In this document: piece after piece, positions 22,680-32,330 of the stretch
Position numbering within the stretch: position 1 is the stretch's first letter
Layout: each line of letters starts with the position of its first letter
NCBI RefSeq assembly: GCF_003352185.1
Contig: NZ_CP029608.1
Coordinates: 1-64,000 of the forward strand
DNA: 64,000 nt
Direction of reading: 5' to 3'
Source: Pseudomonas kribbensis
Lineage (GTDB): Bacteria > Pseudomonadota > Gammaproteobacteria > Pseudomonadales > Pseudomonadaceae
The notes under the pieces: model-generated
What the model was told of the DNA's origin: nothing
The model's database searches: none
Seen by the model: only the letters and a program-made list of their open reading frames with translations
Translations under genes and position numbers: made by a program

Positions 22680-23351
22680 ATGGATATCACGTATTTGCAA
22701 TTAACGGACTGTCTGCAGGCCTTACAGGCGACCTTGAAAAGTCGTTATGAAAGTTATCGTATCGTTATTCTTGAGGCAGGCTCGGATACTCGAGAGTTTG
22801 AACAGTTTGTTGCTCGTCATTTTCGACTGCGATTGCAGCACTACATGCTGACACCCAAAGCCAGACTGTTTGAAACACACCTGGCAATTGCCTCGCGCAG
22901 TACTCACTTTTTGCTGTATCTGCACGACAGACCCATGGCTGTATTGAGAGTCACGCCTGCGCCGTTCGAATGGGCATCACTGGCGCAACAGCAGCTTTCT
23001 CCTACCGTGGCGCTATCGCGCCATGTCGAGTTCAGCCGCTTGATCAGCCACTCGCAAAATCAGTTCCCGATGTCGGTCAACGGCCTGCTGGCGGCTGCCA
23101 CGGAATGGGCGATCAGGCACGGTCATGAAGGCGTCACCGCCCTCTGCCGATCACCGCAACGGCGATTCTTCCAGCGCTTCGGCCTGACGCCGATCACTAC
23201 CGACGCTCTGCACATCGAACACCGCAAGCGTGGTGATTACTGGCTGCTTTCAGCTCAATGGCAGCAGATTTTCGCCGCACTTCAACAACCCATCCACCTG
23301 CTCGCCAATCCATCGGAGAAGCACCTTGATGAATGCGCCCCTCAGTTTTAA
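22680..23351 (+). CDS. GNAT-fold acyltransferase, LuxI/FeeM-like (function unknown)
   Basis: A 223-aa protein, first gene of the accessory operon. The segment HVEFSRLISHS (115-125) resembles the E-x-S-R-F/L motif of LuxI acyl-homoserine-lactone synthases and FeeM-type N-acyl amino acid synthases. The surrounding order (variable N-terminus, core strand with RPMAVLRVT, then LLAAATEWAIRHGHEGVTALC and FFQRFGLTPI) fits a GNAT fold. The likely role is transfer of an acyl chain to an amine, but donor and acceptor are unknown. The ATG follows GGAGAAG by 5 nt. The last 23 nt overlap the next gene. Base composition is more AT-rich than the neighbouring core genes. The family placement is my reading of motifs and was not searched. 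Confidence 0.62.
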   Translation: MDITYLQLTDCLQALQATLKSRYESYRIVILEAGSDTREFEQFVARHFRLRLQHYMLTPKARLFETHLAIASRSTHFLLYLHDRPMAVLRVTPAPFEWASLAQQQLSPTVALSRHVEFSRLISHSQNQFPMSVNGLLAAATEWAIRHGHEGVTALCRSPQRRFFQRFGLTPITTDALHIEHRKRGDYWLLSAQWQQIFAALQQPIHLLANPSEKHLDECAPQF

Positions 23352-24063
23352 CCAACAGTTGAGCCTGCTCGATGAGCGAATCGAAAAGTCATGGGCCGAT
23401 ATTCTGGAGAATTCGCGGCTGGTTAAAGCCATTCGCGAAGGTGAAGTTTCCAGAGCGTTATATGCGATCTACATGATCGAAACCTTTCACTACACGGCAC
23501 ACAATGCGCGAAATCAAGGATTGGTGGGTGTGCGACATGCAGATAATCCGGTGTATGCAAAGTTCTGTTTTGAACATGCGGCACAGGAAGTCGGTCATGA
23601 AAAGATGGCATTGCACGATGTCATGAGCCTTGGTCTGAAGCATGAAGTGTTCGATATTCCATCTGCACTTCCAGAGACTGAAGTACTGATTGCCTATTTG
23701 TACTGGATTTCCTTTACCGGTAATCCGCTACAGCGACTGGGTTATAGCTACTGGGCAGAAAATGCCTACCAGTTCATTACGCCACTTATCAACCGTCTGA
23801 GTGAAACGCTGGAGCTGAAACCGGCTCAGCTGACGTTCTTCGTTGCACATTCCGACATCGATATCGAGCACTTCAACGAAATCAAACTCATGCTGCAGCG
23901 CACCTGCAAGCGTCAGGACGATTGGGATGCCGTTGCTACCGTCATGGAAACCAGCCTGCGCCTGACCGGCAACATGCTTGAGGCCGTTTATGAGCAATAC
24001 GAGGCCTGGCAAAACGGGCTGGCGCCCCGCTATGACTTTCTCCACGCCCTGGACAGCCAATGA
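23329..24063 (+). CDS. Heme-oxygenase-like diiron oxidase (HDO family)
   Basis: A 244-aa, all-helical protein of the iron-containing redox (TenA/PqqC/heme-oxygenase-like) class. Candidate diiron ligands are E51 (ETFH), E87 and H90 (EVGHEK), and H174, D178 and H181 in the H-x3-D-x2-H pattern of helix 3 (HSDIDIEH). SznF- and BesC-type enzymes have this arrangement. Such enzymes use Fe2 and O2 for N-oxygenation, C-C cleavage or desaturation, and the reaction here cannot be told. I start at the ATG at 23329 (MNAPLSFNQQ), overlapping the upstream gene; the upstream in-frame ATG at 23230 gives an uncharacteristic extension inside that gene. Confidence 0.78.
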   Translation: MNAPLSFNQQLSLLDERIEKSWADILENSRLVKAIREGEVSRALYAIYMIETFHYTAHNARNQGLVGVRHADNPVYAKFCFEHAAQEVGHEKMALHDVMSLGLKHEVFDIPSALPETEVLIAYLYWISFTGNPLQRLGYSYWAENAYQFITPLINRLSETLELKPAQLTFFVAHSDIDIEHFNEIKLMLQRTCKRQDDWDAVATVMETSLRLTGNMLEAVYEQYEAWQNGLAPRYDFLHALDSQ

Positions 24064-24105
24064 AGATCTCGTGCCCATGTTCATATCAGGTGGCTGGAGG
24101 CAGGC

Positions 24106-25200
24106 ATGGCTGACTATTTCGACCAGCTCAACTACACGCTGGGGGATGAAGACACCGCGCTTGAGTACGCGATCCTGCCCAGGCATGCCCGACACGTGCT
24201 GGGTATTGCCGGATGCGGCGGGCGCCTGTTGCCGCTGCTGGCCGCAAACCCGTTACGCATGACCTGTAGCGACATCAGTGCGCCGCAACTGGCGTTCACC
24301 CGGTTGCGTCTGGCGTTGCTGGAACAGACCGATCACGAGTCGTTCATGGAGTTCATGGGCTATCGGATGGAAAGTCCGAGGGCACGGCGCCGATCCATTT
24401 TTCAGCAATTGATCTTGCCGGCCGCAGACCGTCGCTGGTTGTCCGGGTTGTTTCAGTCCCGACACTGGGAAGCGCCAATTTACATGGGCGCATTCGAGCA
24501 GACCCTGAAGAGGTTGGCAAAGATCGCCGGACTGTTTACCGGCAAGGCGGGCCGGGGCATTTTTCAGTACGGCTGCCTTGAAGAACAAACGGAATATTAC
24601 CGAAAGCGCTTTCCGCTCAAGCGCTGGAAGGCCGTGATCGCTTTGCTGGGCAACGCAGCAGTGCTCAATTCGCTGTTGTACAAAGGTTCATTTCCACCCA
24701 ACAACCTTGGTATCAGTTCCCGTGCGGCCTATCTGGAAATTTTCCACAGGCTGTTCACCTCTCAGGTGGTCCGGGAGAGCTTTTTCCTGCAAATGCTGTT
24801 TTTCGGTGAGCTGCGCTATCCGCAAGGCTTTCCGCTGGAGTGCGATCCGGCAATTTTCCAGCGTGCCCGTGAGGGGCTTCAGCAGTGCGAGTTACGCATT
24901 GTGCAGGCTGACATCCTCGACTGTGTTGCCAGGGAAACGGGCATCGATTTCGTATCTCTGTCCGACGTGCCCTCCTTCATGCCCGAAACGGCTGGTACCC
25001 ATGTTCTGCAGCGTCTGGCACCGGCGCTGGCAGAAAACGCGCGGGTGGTCATGCGTGGCCATTTGCATGTGGTTCAACCCGATTGTGCAGGTTTCTGCGA
25101 TATCACCCATCAGTACCAGGCAGAAATCGCACGAGAAAAAACCCAGCTCTGGCGTGTGCAGGTCTATCGCCGGACAGCCGCTATGCAGGTATCCCGATGA
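24106..25200 (+). CDS. BtaA-like (DUF3419) 3-amino-3-carboxypropyl transferase
   Basis: A 364-aa protein resembling BtaA, which moves the 3-amino-3-carboxypropyl group of SAM onto diacylglycerol in betaine-lipid synthesis. Seen: N-terminal EDTALEYAILP, a SAM-binding turn HVLGIAGCGGRLLPLL (30-45), an acidic strand end CSDISAPQLAF (54-64), then the helical insert with FQYGCLEEQTEYYRKRFPLKRW. No BtaB-like N-methyltransferase lies nearby, so betaine lipid is unlikely to be the end product. An aminocarboxypropylated small molecule is more probable. It starts 42 nt after the diiron oxidase gene and overlaps the next gene by ATGA. Confidence 0.72.
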   Translation: MADYFDQLNYTLGDEDTALEYAILPRHARHVLGIAGCGGRLLPLLAANPLRMTCSDISAPQLAFTRLRLALLEQTDHESFMEFMGYRMESPRARRRSIFQQLILPAADRRWLSGLFQSRHWEAPIYMGAFEQTLKRLAKIAGLFTGKAGRGIFQYGCLEEQTEYYRKRFPLKRWKAVIALLGNAAVLNSLLYKGSFPPNNLGISSRAAYLEIFHRLFTSQVVRESFFLQMLFFGELRYPQGFPLECDPAIFQRAREGLQQCELRIVQADILDCVARETGIDFVSLSDVPSFMPETAGTHVLQRLAPALAENARVVMRGHLHVVQPDCAGFCDITHQYQAEIAREKTQLWRVQVYRRTAAMQVSR

Positions 25201-26465
25201 ACACCTTTCAACCGACCGTCAATTGGGTCAAAAACCGTGTCCGGCAATCTCGTGATGATCAACAGCAGTTATTCGATGCCGGGCTGAATGGTCTGAAACT
25301 GGTCAAGCGTGAAGGCAAGGAGATCGAACTCGACAGCGGCGAACGGCTGACGGAGTTTCTCTCATGTTCTTACCTGGGGCTGGAGTGTGATCCACGCTTG
25401 ATTCACGGAGCCGTGAGCGCCGCCGAAGCCTTCGGCGTGCAGTTCGCTGCCGCGCGAACCCGAGTCCTGCTGCCTCCCATGCGTGAGCTGGATGAGCAAC
25501 TGAGCCGGATATTTCAGGGACACACGGTTACCTTCAACTCCGTAGGCAGTGCGCATCTCGGCTGCCTGCCGCTGCTCGGTTCCGGCGAGATGCCTTCCTA
25601 CCCCTTGAGGCGTGGTCCCTGCTGGATTGTTGACCGCGCGGCGCATGCCTCGATGCAGGTGCTGCAGGGCATTCTCTGGCAGTTCGGGCCGGTAAAGCGC
25701 TGCGATTGCAGCGATTTGGAGCAAGTGGAGGATGCGTGTCTGGCGGCGGTCGCAGCGGGTAACTCGCCCATCATCCTGACCGACAGCATTGGCTCGATGC
25801 GCGGTTTGTATCCGGTTAACCGCCTGCTGCAACTGGCGGAGCGTTTTGACGGTTATCTCTATGCGGATGATGCCCACGGTACCTCGATCCACGGAGCGGC
25901 CGGGGGTGGGTATGCATTGGCCGCTGCAGAAGAACGGCTGCGCGGTCGGCTGATCCTTCTGTCGTCGCTGTCCAAGGCATTCGGTGCAACCGGTGGCGCG
26001 ATCACCGTGCGTACGGCAGCCGATGCCGAGCTGATACGCAGCCACGCCTCGACCTATACGTTTGGCGGACCGCTTTCCATGGCCGGAGTGGGCGCGGCAG
26101 TTGTCTCCGGGAATATCCACCTGTCGCCGGAGCTGGGTCAATTGCAGGCCGCACTGTGGCGAAATATCGCCGTGATCGACGGTCTGCTTGGGCCGGTGCT
26201 GGGCAATCATCAGGTCGAGTCCCCCATTCGTTTTGTCCGCGTCGGAGCCGAAAGAGATGCGATCTGTCTGGCGCAGCATTTGCGCCGGCGGGGCATGGCG
26301 GTCACTACCGCACTGTTTCCGGTAGTGGCCAAGGGCGAGGCGATTCTGCGCCTGGCCGTCAGCGCGAGCCACAGTCAGCGCCAGTTGGAATCTCTGGCGA
26401 GTGCCGTCCGTAGCGGATTCGACGAGTTGGGCATTCGTCAGGGAGGATGGGCTAATGAGCAATGA
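25197..26465 (+). CDS. PLP-dependent alpha-oxoamine synthase family enzyme
   Basis: A 422-aa fold-type I PLP enzyme of the alpha-oxoamine synthase group (BioF, KBL, SPT, CqsA). These enzymes condense an amino acid with an acyl thioester, usually with decarboxylation. The PLP lysine is K260 in LLSSLSKAFGATGGAIT. H150 (DRAAHASM) would stack on PLP, D196 is in TDSIGSMRG, and D224/H227 are in YADDAHGTSIHG, so the active site looks complete. CqsA is a precedent for using SAM itself as the amino acid. The ATG at 25197 overlaps the upstream stop. The 3' end overlaps the next gene by 11 nt. Confidence 0.85.
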   Translation: MNTFQPTVNWVKNRVRQSRDDQQQLFDAGLNGLKLVKREGKEIELDSGERLTEFLSCSYLGLECDPRLIHGAVSAAEAFGVQFAAARTRVLLPPMRELDEQLSRIFQGHTVTFNSVGSAHLGCLPLLGSGEMPSYPLRRGPCWIVDRAAHASMQVLQGILWQFGPVKRCDCSDLEQVEDACLAAVAAGNSPIILTDSIGSMRGLYPVNRLLQLAERFDGYLYADDAHGTSIHGAAGGGYALAAAEERLRGRLILLSSLSKAFGATGGAITVRTAADAELIRSHASTYTFGGPLSMAGVGAAVVSGNIHLSPELGQLQAALWRNIAVIDGLLGPVLGNHQVESPIRFVRVGAERDAICLAQHLRRRGMAVTTALFPVVAKGEAILRLAVSASHSQRQLESLASAVRSGFDELGIRQGGWANEQ

Positions 26466-27753
26466 TCCACTGATGGATTTATCAGCCGAGGCGCTTGCAC
26501 AAAAATTGGCTCACGCGCGTTCTCTGCCGTGGTTCCGTGCGCTGTATCCCCGGATTCTGGAGGTGCAGACATTGGCTGATCTGCATCGACTGCCGGTTCT
26601 GGCAGTGGAAGACGAGTTCGGCGGTGAGTTGTTTTCCGCACTCGGCGATGCGTCGCACCGAGCACCCGGTGGCGGACTGACCCTGACCTCGGGAGGGAGC
26701 ACCGGCAATCGCAAACAGATCACCCATTCCTGGACGTTTAACGCCGCGATCGTGCCTCTGGGGGCACGGATGTTTGATGTGACGGACGAGCATCCGGAGG
26801 TGGTCATCAACTGCCTGACGGCCGGTGAAATGCAGGGTGCGTTTCATTACGCGACAGCCATCGTCCAGCATATTGGCGCACGCTTGTTGCCCGCCGGCTC
26901 ACAGATGGGTGTTCAGCGCATTGCCGAGCTGATTCAGTCACACTCGGCCGATGCGCTGATGTGCACCCCCTCCTTTGCCGCCGCGCTGTTCAATCATGAA
27001 AACGTTGGTTCAGAACAGTTGGGCAGTCTGAGGTGGCTTTACTACATTGGAGAACCCTGCAGTAAAACGCTGCGCAACCAATTGGCCCGGGATTGGCCGA
27101 AGCTGAAAATTCGCTCGTTGGGCTACAGCTCGACGGAAACGGGTCCCATCGGCTTTCAGTGTGCACACCTTGAACACGGTTTTTATCATTTGCATGCCGA
27201 CGCGATGCTGGTCGAAGTGGTTGATCCCCTGACCCTGCAGGCCGTGGCAGAAGAGAAGACAGGCGAGTTTCTGCTGACGCCCCTGCTGCCCGATCATGCG
27301 CCGCTGTTTCGCTACAGGATCGGGGATCGTGGGCGAATCCAGCGCACTGTGACGAATTGTGCCTGCGGCAGCTCCATGCCGGTTCTGGCCCTTGAGGGAC
27401 GGGTCGAAACATCGATCAAACTGGGTGGGGCGATCGTCACTCAGTCACAGGTATTGCACGTACTCCGGCAGATCCTGCCTGAGTTGGACACTGCAGATGT
27501 CCAGGTGCAGATCGATCGACAGCCCGGTGGAGCGCACATGCGTCTGGCTATCGCCGAGGACAGGCTGACTGCCGTCACGCAAACCTTCATCGAAGGTGCT
27601 TTGCAGGTTGAAGGGCAGGCGAGCGCATTGCTCAGGCTGCCCGGCGTGTTGGGGCTGGAGGTGAAGCGTCTTGCCCGTCAGGCATTTGAAACGACCTTGA
27701 CCGGCAAGACACCGTTTTTTGTGACGTTGGAACCGACCCCGGCCAAGTCATGA
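26455..27753 (+). CDS. PaaK-like adenylate-forming ligase (ANL superfamily)
   Basis: A 432-aa acid-activating enzyme like phenylacetate-CoA ligase. The phosphate-binding loop LTSGGSTGNRKQI is at about 77-89, the A5 motif is GYSSTETGPI, and the ribose-binding region is FRYRIGDRGRI. A Cys-containing CACGSSMPVLALEGRVE precedes the C-terminal domain, as in PaaK. It should convert a free acid to acyl-AMP and then a thioester, possibly feeding the oxoamine synthase. No carrier-protein gene is present, which favours CoA as acceptor. ATG at 26455, with GGGAGG 8 nt upstream. It ends 23 nt before the convergent qor gene. Confidence 0.82.
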   Translation: MSNDPLMDLSAEALAQKLAHARSLPWFRALYPRILEVQTLADLHRLPVLAVEDEFGGELFSALGDASHRAPGGGLTLTSGGSTGNRKQITHSWTFNAAIVPLGARMFDVTDEHPEVVINCLTAGEMQGAFHYATAIVQHIGARLLPAGSQMGVQRIAELIQSHSADALMCTPSFAAALFNHENVGSEQLGSLRWLYYIGEPCSKTLRNQLARDWPKLKIRSLGYSSTETGPIGFQCAHLEHGFYHLHADAMLVEVVDPLTLQAVAEEKTGEFLLTPLLPDHAPLFRYRIGDRGRIQRTVTNCACGSSMPVLALEGRVETSIKLGGAIVTQSQVLHVLRQILPELDTADVQVQIDRQPGGAHMRLAIAEDRLTAVTQTFIEGALQVEGQASALLRLPGVLGLEVKRLARQAFETTLTGKTPFFVTLEPTPAKS

Positions 27754-27776
27754 CGATTGGCCGGAGAAGTCTGTGG

Positions 27777-28754
27777 TCAGGGCAGCAGAACGGTAGAGCC
27801 AGTGGTGCGTCGCGCCGACAACTCGGTCTGCGCTTTCGCCGCATCAGCCAACGGATAACGCTGGCTGATATCCACCTTGAGCTTGCCGCTGGTGATCATC
27901 CCGAACAGCTCATCGGCCATGCGTTGCAGGTTTTCGGCGTTGTTGGCGTAGGTCGCGAGCGTTGGCCGGGTGACGTACAGCGAGCCTTTCGCCGCCAGAA
28001 TCCCCAGGTTCACTCCGTCCACCGCGCCCGAGGCGTTGCCGAAGCTCACCAGCAGACCGCGAGGCGCCACGCTGTCCAGCGAGGCCGGCCAGGTGTCTTT
28101 GCCGACGCCGTCGTACACCACCGGGACTTTTTTCCCGTCGGTCAATTCAAGCACCCGTTGGGCGACGTTTTCGTGGCTGTAATCGATGGTTTCCCAGGCG
28201 CCGTGGGCCTTGGCCAGTTCGGCTTTCGCTGGCGAGCTGACGGTGCCGATCAGCTTCACTCCCAGCGCTTTCGCCCATTGGCAGGCCAGCAAACCGACGC
28301 CGCCGGCCGCCGCGTGGAACAGAATGGTTTCGCCGCCGTTGAGTTCATAGGTCTGGCGCAGCAGGTACTGCACGGTCAGGCCCTTGAGCATCACGCCGGC
28401 GGCGGTTTCGAAGCTGATGGCGTCCGGCAGGTGCACCAGATTGGCCTCGGGCAGGACATGCACGTCGCTGTACGCGCCCAGCGGGCCGCTGCCATAGGCC
28501 ACGCGGTCGCCGACCTTGAACCGGGTGACGGCGCTGCCCACCGCCTCGACGATGCCCGCGCCTTCCGCCCCCACACCCGACGGCAATGCTGGTGGCGCGT
28601 AGAGACCGCTGCGATAGTAGGTGTCGATGAAGTTCAGGCCGATGGCCTTGTTGCTCACGCGAACCTGCTGCGGGCCGGGCGCGGCAGGCTGGTAGTCAAC
28701 GTATTCGAGCACTTCGGGGCCGCCATGGGTGCGGAACTGGATTCGCTTGGCCAT
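27777..28754 (-). CDS. qor: NADPH:quinone oxidoreductase (zeta-crystallin type MDR)
   Basis: A medium-chain reductase without structural zinc that reduces quinones with NADPH. It has an N-terminal GroES-like domain (GLNFIDTYYRSGLY) and a Rossmann segment HAAAGGVGLLACQWAKALG. The 325-aa length fits Qor. The start is the ATG ending at 28754 (MAKRIQFRTHGG). It is convergent with the accessory operon and divergent from hemF, as in the core PA0023-PA0024 order, so it marks the operon's right boundary. Confidence 0.95.
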   Translation of the reverse strand: MAKRIQFRTHGGPEVLEYVDYQPAAPGPQQVRVSNKAIGLNFIDTYYRSGLYAPPALPSGVGAEGAGIVEAVGSAVTRFKVGDRVAYGSGPLGAYSDVHVLPEANLVHLPDAISFETAAGVMLKGLTVQYLLRQTYELNGGETILFHAAAGGVGLLACQWAKALGVKLIGTVSSPAKAELAKAHGAWETIDYSHENVAQRVLELTDGKKVPVVYDGVGKDTWPASLDSVAPRGLLVSFGNASGAVDGVNLGILAAKGSLYVTRPTLATYANNAENLQRMADELFGMITSGKLKVDISQRYPLADAAKAQTELSARRTTGSTVLLP

Positions 28755-28807
28755 CTGCCTACTCCTTGGGACGTTTTGGAAGGCCCCTATCGAACTCCCC
28801 TGCTTGA

Positions 28808-29821
<1,014 letters not shown>

Positions 29822-29830
29822 GGATTTCCG

Positions 29831-30652
29831 ATGGATCGTTACGTCGTTTTCGGTAACCCGATCGGCCACAGCAAGTCGCCGATGATTCACAAGCTGTTCG
29901 CCGAACAGACCGGGCAGAGCCTCGACTACAGCACCCTGCTGGCGCCGCTCGATGATTTTTCCGGCTGCGCCACGGCGTTTTTCCAGGACGGTCGCGGCGC
30001 CAACGTGACTGTGCCGTTCAAGGAAGACGCCTATCGTCTGGCCAACAGCCTGACCGCCCGCGCCGAACGCGCGGGCGCGGTGAACACCCTGAGCAAACTG
30101 GCTGACGGCACCTTGCTCGGCGATAACACCGACGGCGCCGGGCTGGTGCGGGACCTGACGGTCAACGCCGGATTCAGCCTCACCGGCAAACGCGTTCTGT
30201 TGCTCGGCGCCGGTGGCGCGGTACGCGGTGCGCTGGAGCCGTTGCTGGCGGAGAAACCGGCCTCGGTGATCATCGCCAACCGCACGGTGGACAAGGCCGA
30301 GCTGCTGGCCGAACTGTTCTGCGACCTCGGGCCGGTGTCGGCCAGCGGTTACGACTGGCTGCGCGAGCCGGTGGACGTGATCATCAACGCCACCTCCGCC
30401 AGCCTTACCGGCGACGTTCCGCCGATTGCCACAAGCCTGATCGAGGCTGGCAAGACCCTGTGCTACGACATGATGTACGGCAAGGAGCCGACCGCGTTCT
30501 GCCGCTGGGCCAGTGAGCACGGCGCGGGTGTGGTGATGGATGGCTTGGGCATGCTGGCGGAACAGGCGGCGGAAGCCTTTTTCCTATGGCGCGGTGTGCG
30601 TCCCGACACGGCGCCGGTTTTGGCGGAATTGCGTCGACAACTGGCGCTGTAA
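29831..30652 (+). CDS. aroE: Shikimate 5-dehydrogenase
   Basis: Reduces 3-dehydroshikimate with NADPH in aromatic amino acid synthesis. The substrate region [14 protein letters not shown] and the catalytic Lys in [11 protein letters not shown] are present. The NADP Rossmann loop [13 protein letters not shown] and ANRTVDKAE, and the C-terminal [14 protein letters not shown], are intact. 273 aa. It forms an operon with hemF and ends 7 nt before a convergent transporter gene. Confidence 0.97.
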   Translation: MDRYVVFGNPIGHSKSPMIHKLFAEQTGQSLDYSTLLAPLDDFSGCATAFFQDGRGANVTVPFKEDAYRLANSLTARAERAGAVNTLSKLADGTLLGDNTDGAGLVRDLTVNAGFSLTGKRVLLLGAGGAVRGALEPLLAEKPASVIIANRTVDKAELLAELFCDLGPVSASGYDWLREPVDVIINATSASLTGDVPPIATSLIEAGKTLCYDMMYGKEPTAFCRWASEHGAGVVMDGLGMLAEQAAEAFFLWRGVRPDTAPVLAELRRQLAL

Positions 30653-30659
30653 GGCGTCT

Positions 30660-32228
30660 TCAGTCCTCGAAGCGGATCGGGCATTTTTCCGGCCCTTCGA
30701 GTTTGCGCAACTCCTCCACCACCTGTGGTCGTGCCTGACGCAAGGTCAGGCTGCGATCCTGGCGCAGCAGGCGCCGGGCTTCCTGATGGAGCATTTCCAC
30801 GCCGGAGTAGTCGATGAAGTTGATCTGCTGCGCCTCGATCACCACCCGCGCGCCGTGCATCCGTTGCAGGCGCACTTGCAGGTAGTGGCTGGCGCCGAAG
30901 AAGATCGACCCGCCGACCCGCAGCACATCGTCCTCGCCGTCGCGCCAATGCTGCACTCGCGGCTGCGAAGTGCGCTTGAGGTAGAAAAACAGCGAAGCCA
31001 GCACCCCGGCGTAAATGGCCGTCTGCAATTCCAGCAACAACGTGGCGACGCAGGTCAGGCTCATCACCACAAATTCCGCCCGGCTGACCCGCAACAGCGC
31101 GCGAATGCCGCGATGATCCACCAGTCCCCAGGCGATCAACAGAATGCTGCCGGCCATCGCCGGGATCGGAATATGGGCAATCAGCCCGGCGCCGAAAATC
31201 GCGAACAGCGCCACCCACAACGCCGAAAACACCCCGGCCAGCGGTGAACAGGCCCCGGCCTCATAACTCAGCCCGGAACGGGTGAACGATCCGGCGGACA
31301 ACGATCCCGAAAAGAACGCCCCGATGATGTTGGAAAGCCCTTGGGCACGGACTTCCTGATTGGCATCAAGCAATTGCTGGGAACGTGCAGCAATCGAACG
31401 GGCAATCGACAAACTGGTGACCAGTCCGAGCATGCCCACCGCCACGGCGCTCGGCAGCAGACGCAGGACCAGATCCATATCCAGCGGCAAACCACTGAGC
31501 GGTGGCAGGCGCCCCACGAAAGCGCTGACCAGGTGAACATGGCCAAACATCGCCGGCCACAGCCACACCACCAGGCTGCCGAGCACCAGAGTCATCAACA
31601 GCGTCGGCCAGCGTGGCAGCAGTTGTTTGAGCAATACGCCAACCAGCACCGTAGCGACGCCGAGGACGAGCGAGGGTTTATCCACAACCCCGAGATGGCG
31701 CAGCAAGTCCATCAGGCTGGCCAGTGCCGTGGCCTTGGCCGGCAGATCCAGCCCCAGCAGGTTCGGCAATTGCCCGATGGCAATGACCACCGCCGCGCCG
31801 AGGGTGAACCCCAGCACCACCGAGTGCGAGACGAAATTCACCAGTGCGCCAAACCGCAACAGGCCGAGCAGCCACTGGAAAATCCCCGCCAGGAACGTCA
31901 GCAGCAGGATCAGGGTGATGTAGTCCTGTGATGCCGGCACGGCCAGTGGGCTGACACTGGCGAACAGCACAATCGAAATGGCAGCGGTCGGGCCGCAGAT
32001 CAGATGCCACGACGAGCCCCAAAGGCAGGCGATCAGTACCGGGATGATTGCGGCATAGAGGCCGTACTCGGGGGGGAGTCCGGCGATCAGGGCGTAGGCA
32101 ATCGACTGCGGCAACGCGAGAATCGCACCGCTAAGGCCGACGACCAGGTCCCGCCCGACGCTGGCGCGGGTCTGCCGGGGCAGCCAGGCCAGGAAGGGGA
32201 ACAGTGAGCGGCGGCTGGGGAAGGCCAT
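30660..32228 (-). CDS. SulP family anion transporter with STAS domain
   Basis: A 522-aa membrane carrier of the SulP/SLC26 family, corresponding to the sulfate-transporter gene PA0029. It has about 11-12 hydrophobic segments, the SulP signature region LPQSIAYALIAGLPPEYGLYAAIIP, and a cytoplasmic C-terminal STAS domain (about 410-520: IEAQQINFIDYSGVEMLHQEARRL). I start at the ATG ending at 32228 (MAFPSRRSLF). Its location beyond betC and the choline-binding protein suggests it handles sulfate released from choline-O-sulfate or the ester itself; this is inference. Confidence 0.88.
   Translation of the reverse strand: MAFPSRRSLFPFLAWLPRQTRASVGRDLVVGLSGAILALPQSIAYALIAGLPPEYGLYAAIIPVLIACLWGSSWHLICGPTAAISIVLFASVSPLAVPASQDYITLILLLTFLAGIFQWLLGLLRFGALVNFVSHSVVLGFTLGAAVVIAIGQLPNLLGLDLPAKATALASLMDLLRHLGVVDKPSLVLGVATVLVGVLLKQLLPRWPTLLMTLVLGSLVVWLWPAMFGHVHLVSAFVGRLPPLSGLPLDMDLVLRLLPSAVAVGMLGLVTSLSIARSIAARSQQLLDANQEVRAQGLSNIIGAFFSGSLSAGSFTRSGLSYEAGACSPLAGVFSALWVALFAIFGAGLIAHIPIPAMAGSILLIAWGLVDHRGIRALLRVSRAEFVVMSLTCVATLLLELQTAIYAGVLASLFFYLKRTSQPRVQHWRDGEDDVLRVGGSIFFGASHYLQVRLQRMHGARVVIEAQQINFIDYSGVEMLHQEARRLLRQDRSLTLRQARPQVVEELRKLEGPEKCPIRFED
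31678..31686 (+). promoter_or_regulatory. DnaA box, inside SulP gene
   Basis: Exact TTATCCACA. Confidence 0.72.
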
Positions 32229-32292
32229 GGGTCCTCTCGGGTGAAATTTTGCGCATTGTACGCAGCTCGGGACGCGGAGCGCCCATGGCGGC

Positions 32293-32315
32293 ATTCCCAC
32301 GCAGAGCGTGGGAAC
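32293..32315. repeat. REP-like hairpin (TTCCCACGC/GCGTGGGAA)
   Basis: ttcccacgc (32294-32302) and gcgtgggaa (32306-32314) form a 9-bp stem with a 3-nt loop between the SulP and choline-binding protein genes. The GCGTGGGAA unit is typical of dispersed pseudomonad extragenic repeats. Confidence 0.7.
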
Positions 32316-32330
32316 GATCAGCCCGTGCAG

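Noticed and set aside
24106..25200. BtaA-like gene as part of a betaine-lipid (DGTS) pathway
   Set aside because: No BtaB methyltransferase is nearby, and the neighbours are amino-acid/acyl activating enzymes, which suggests a different product.
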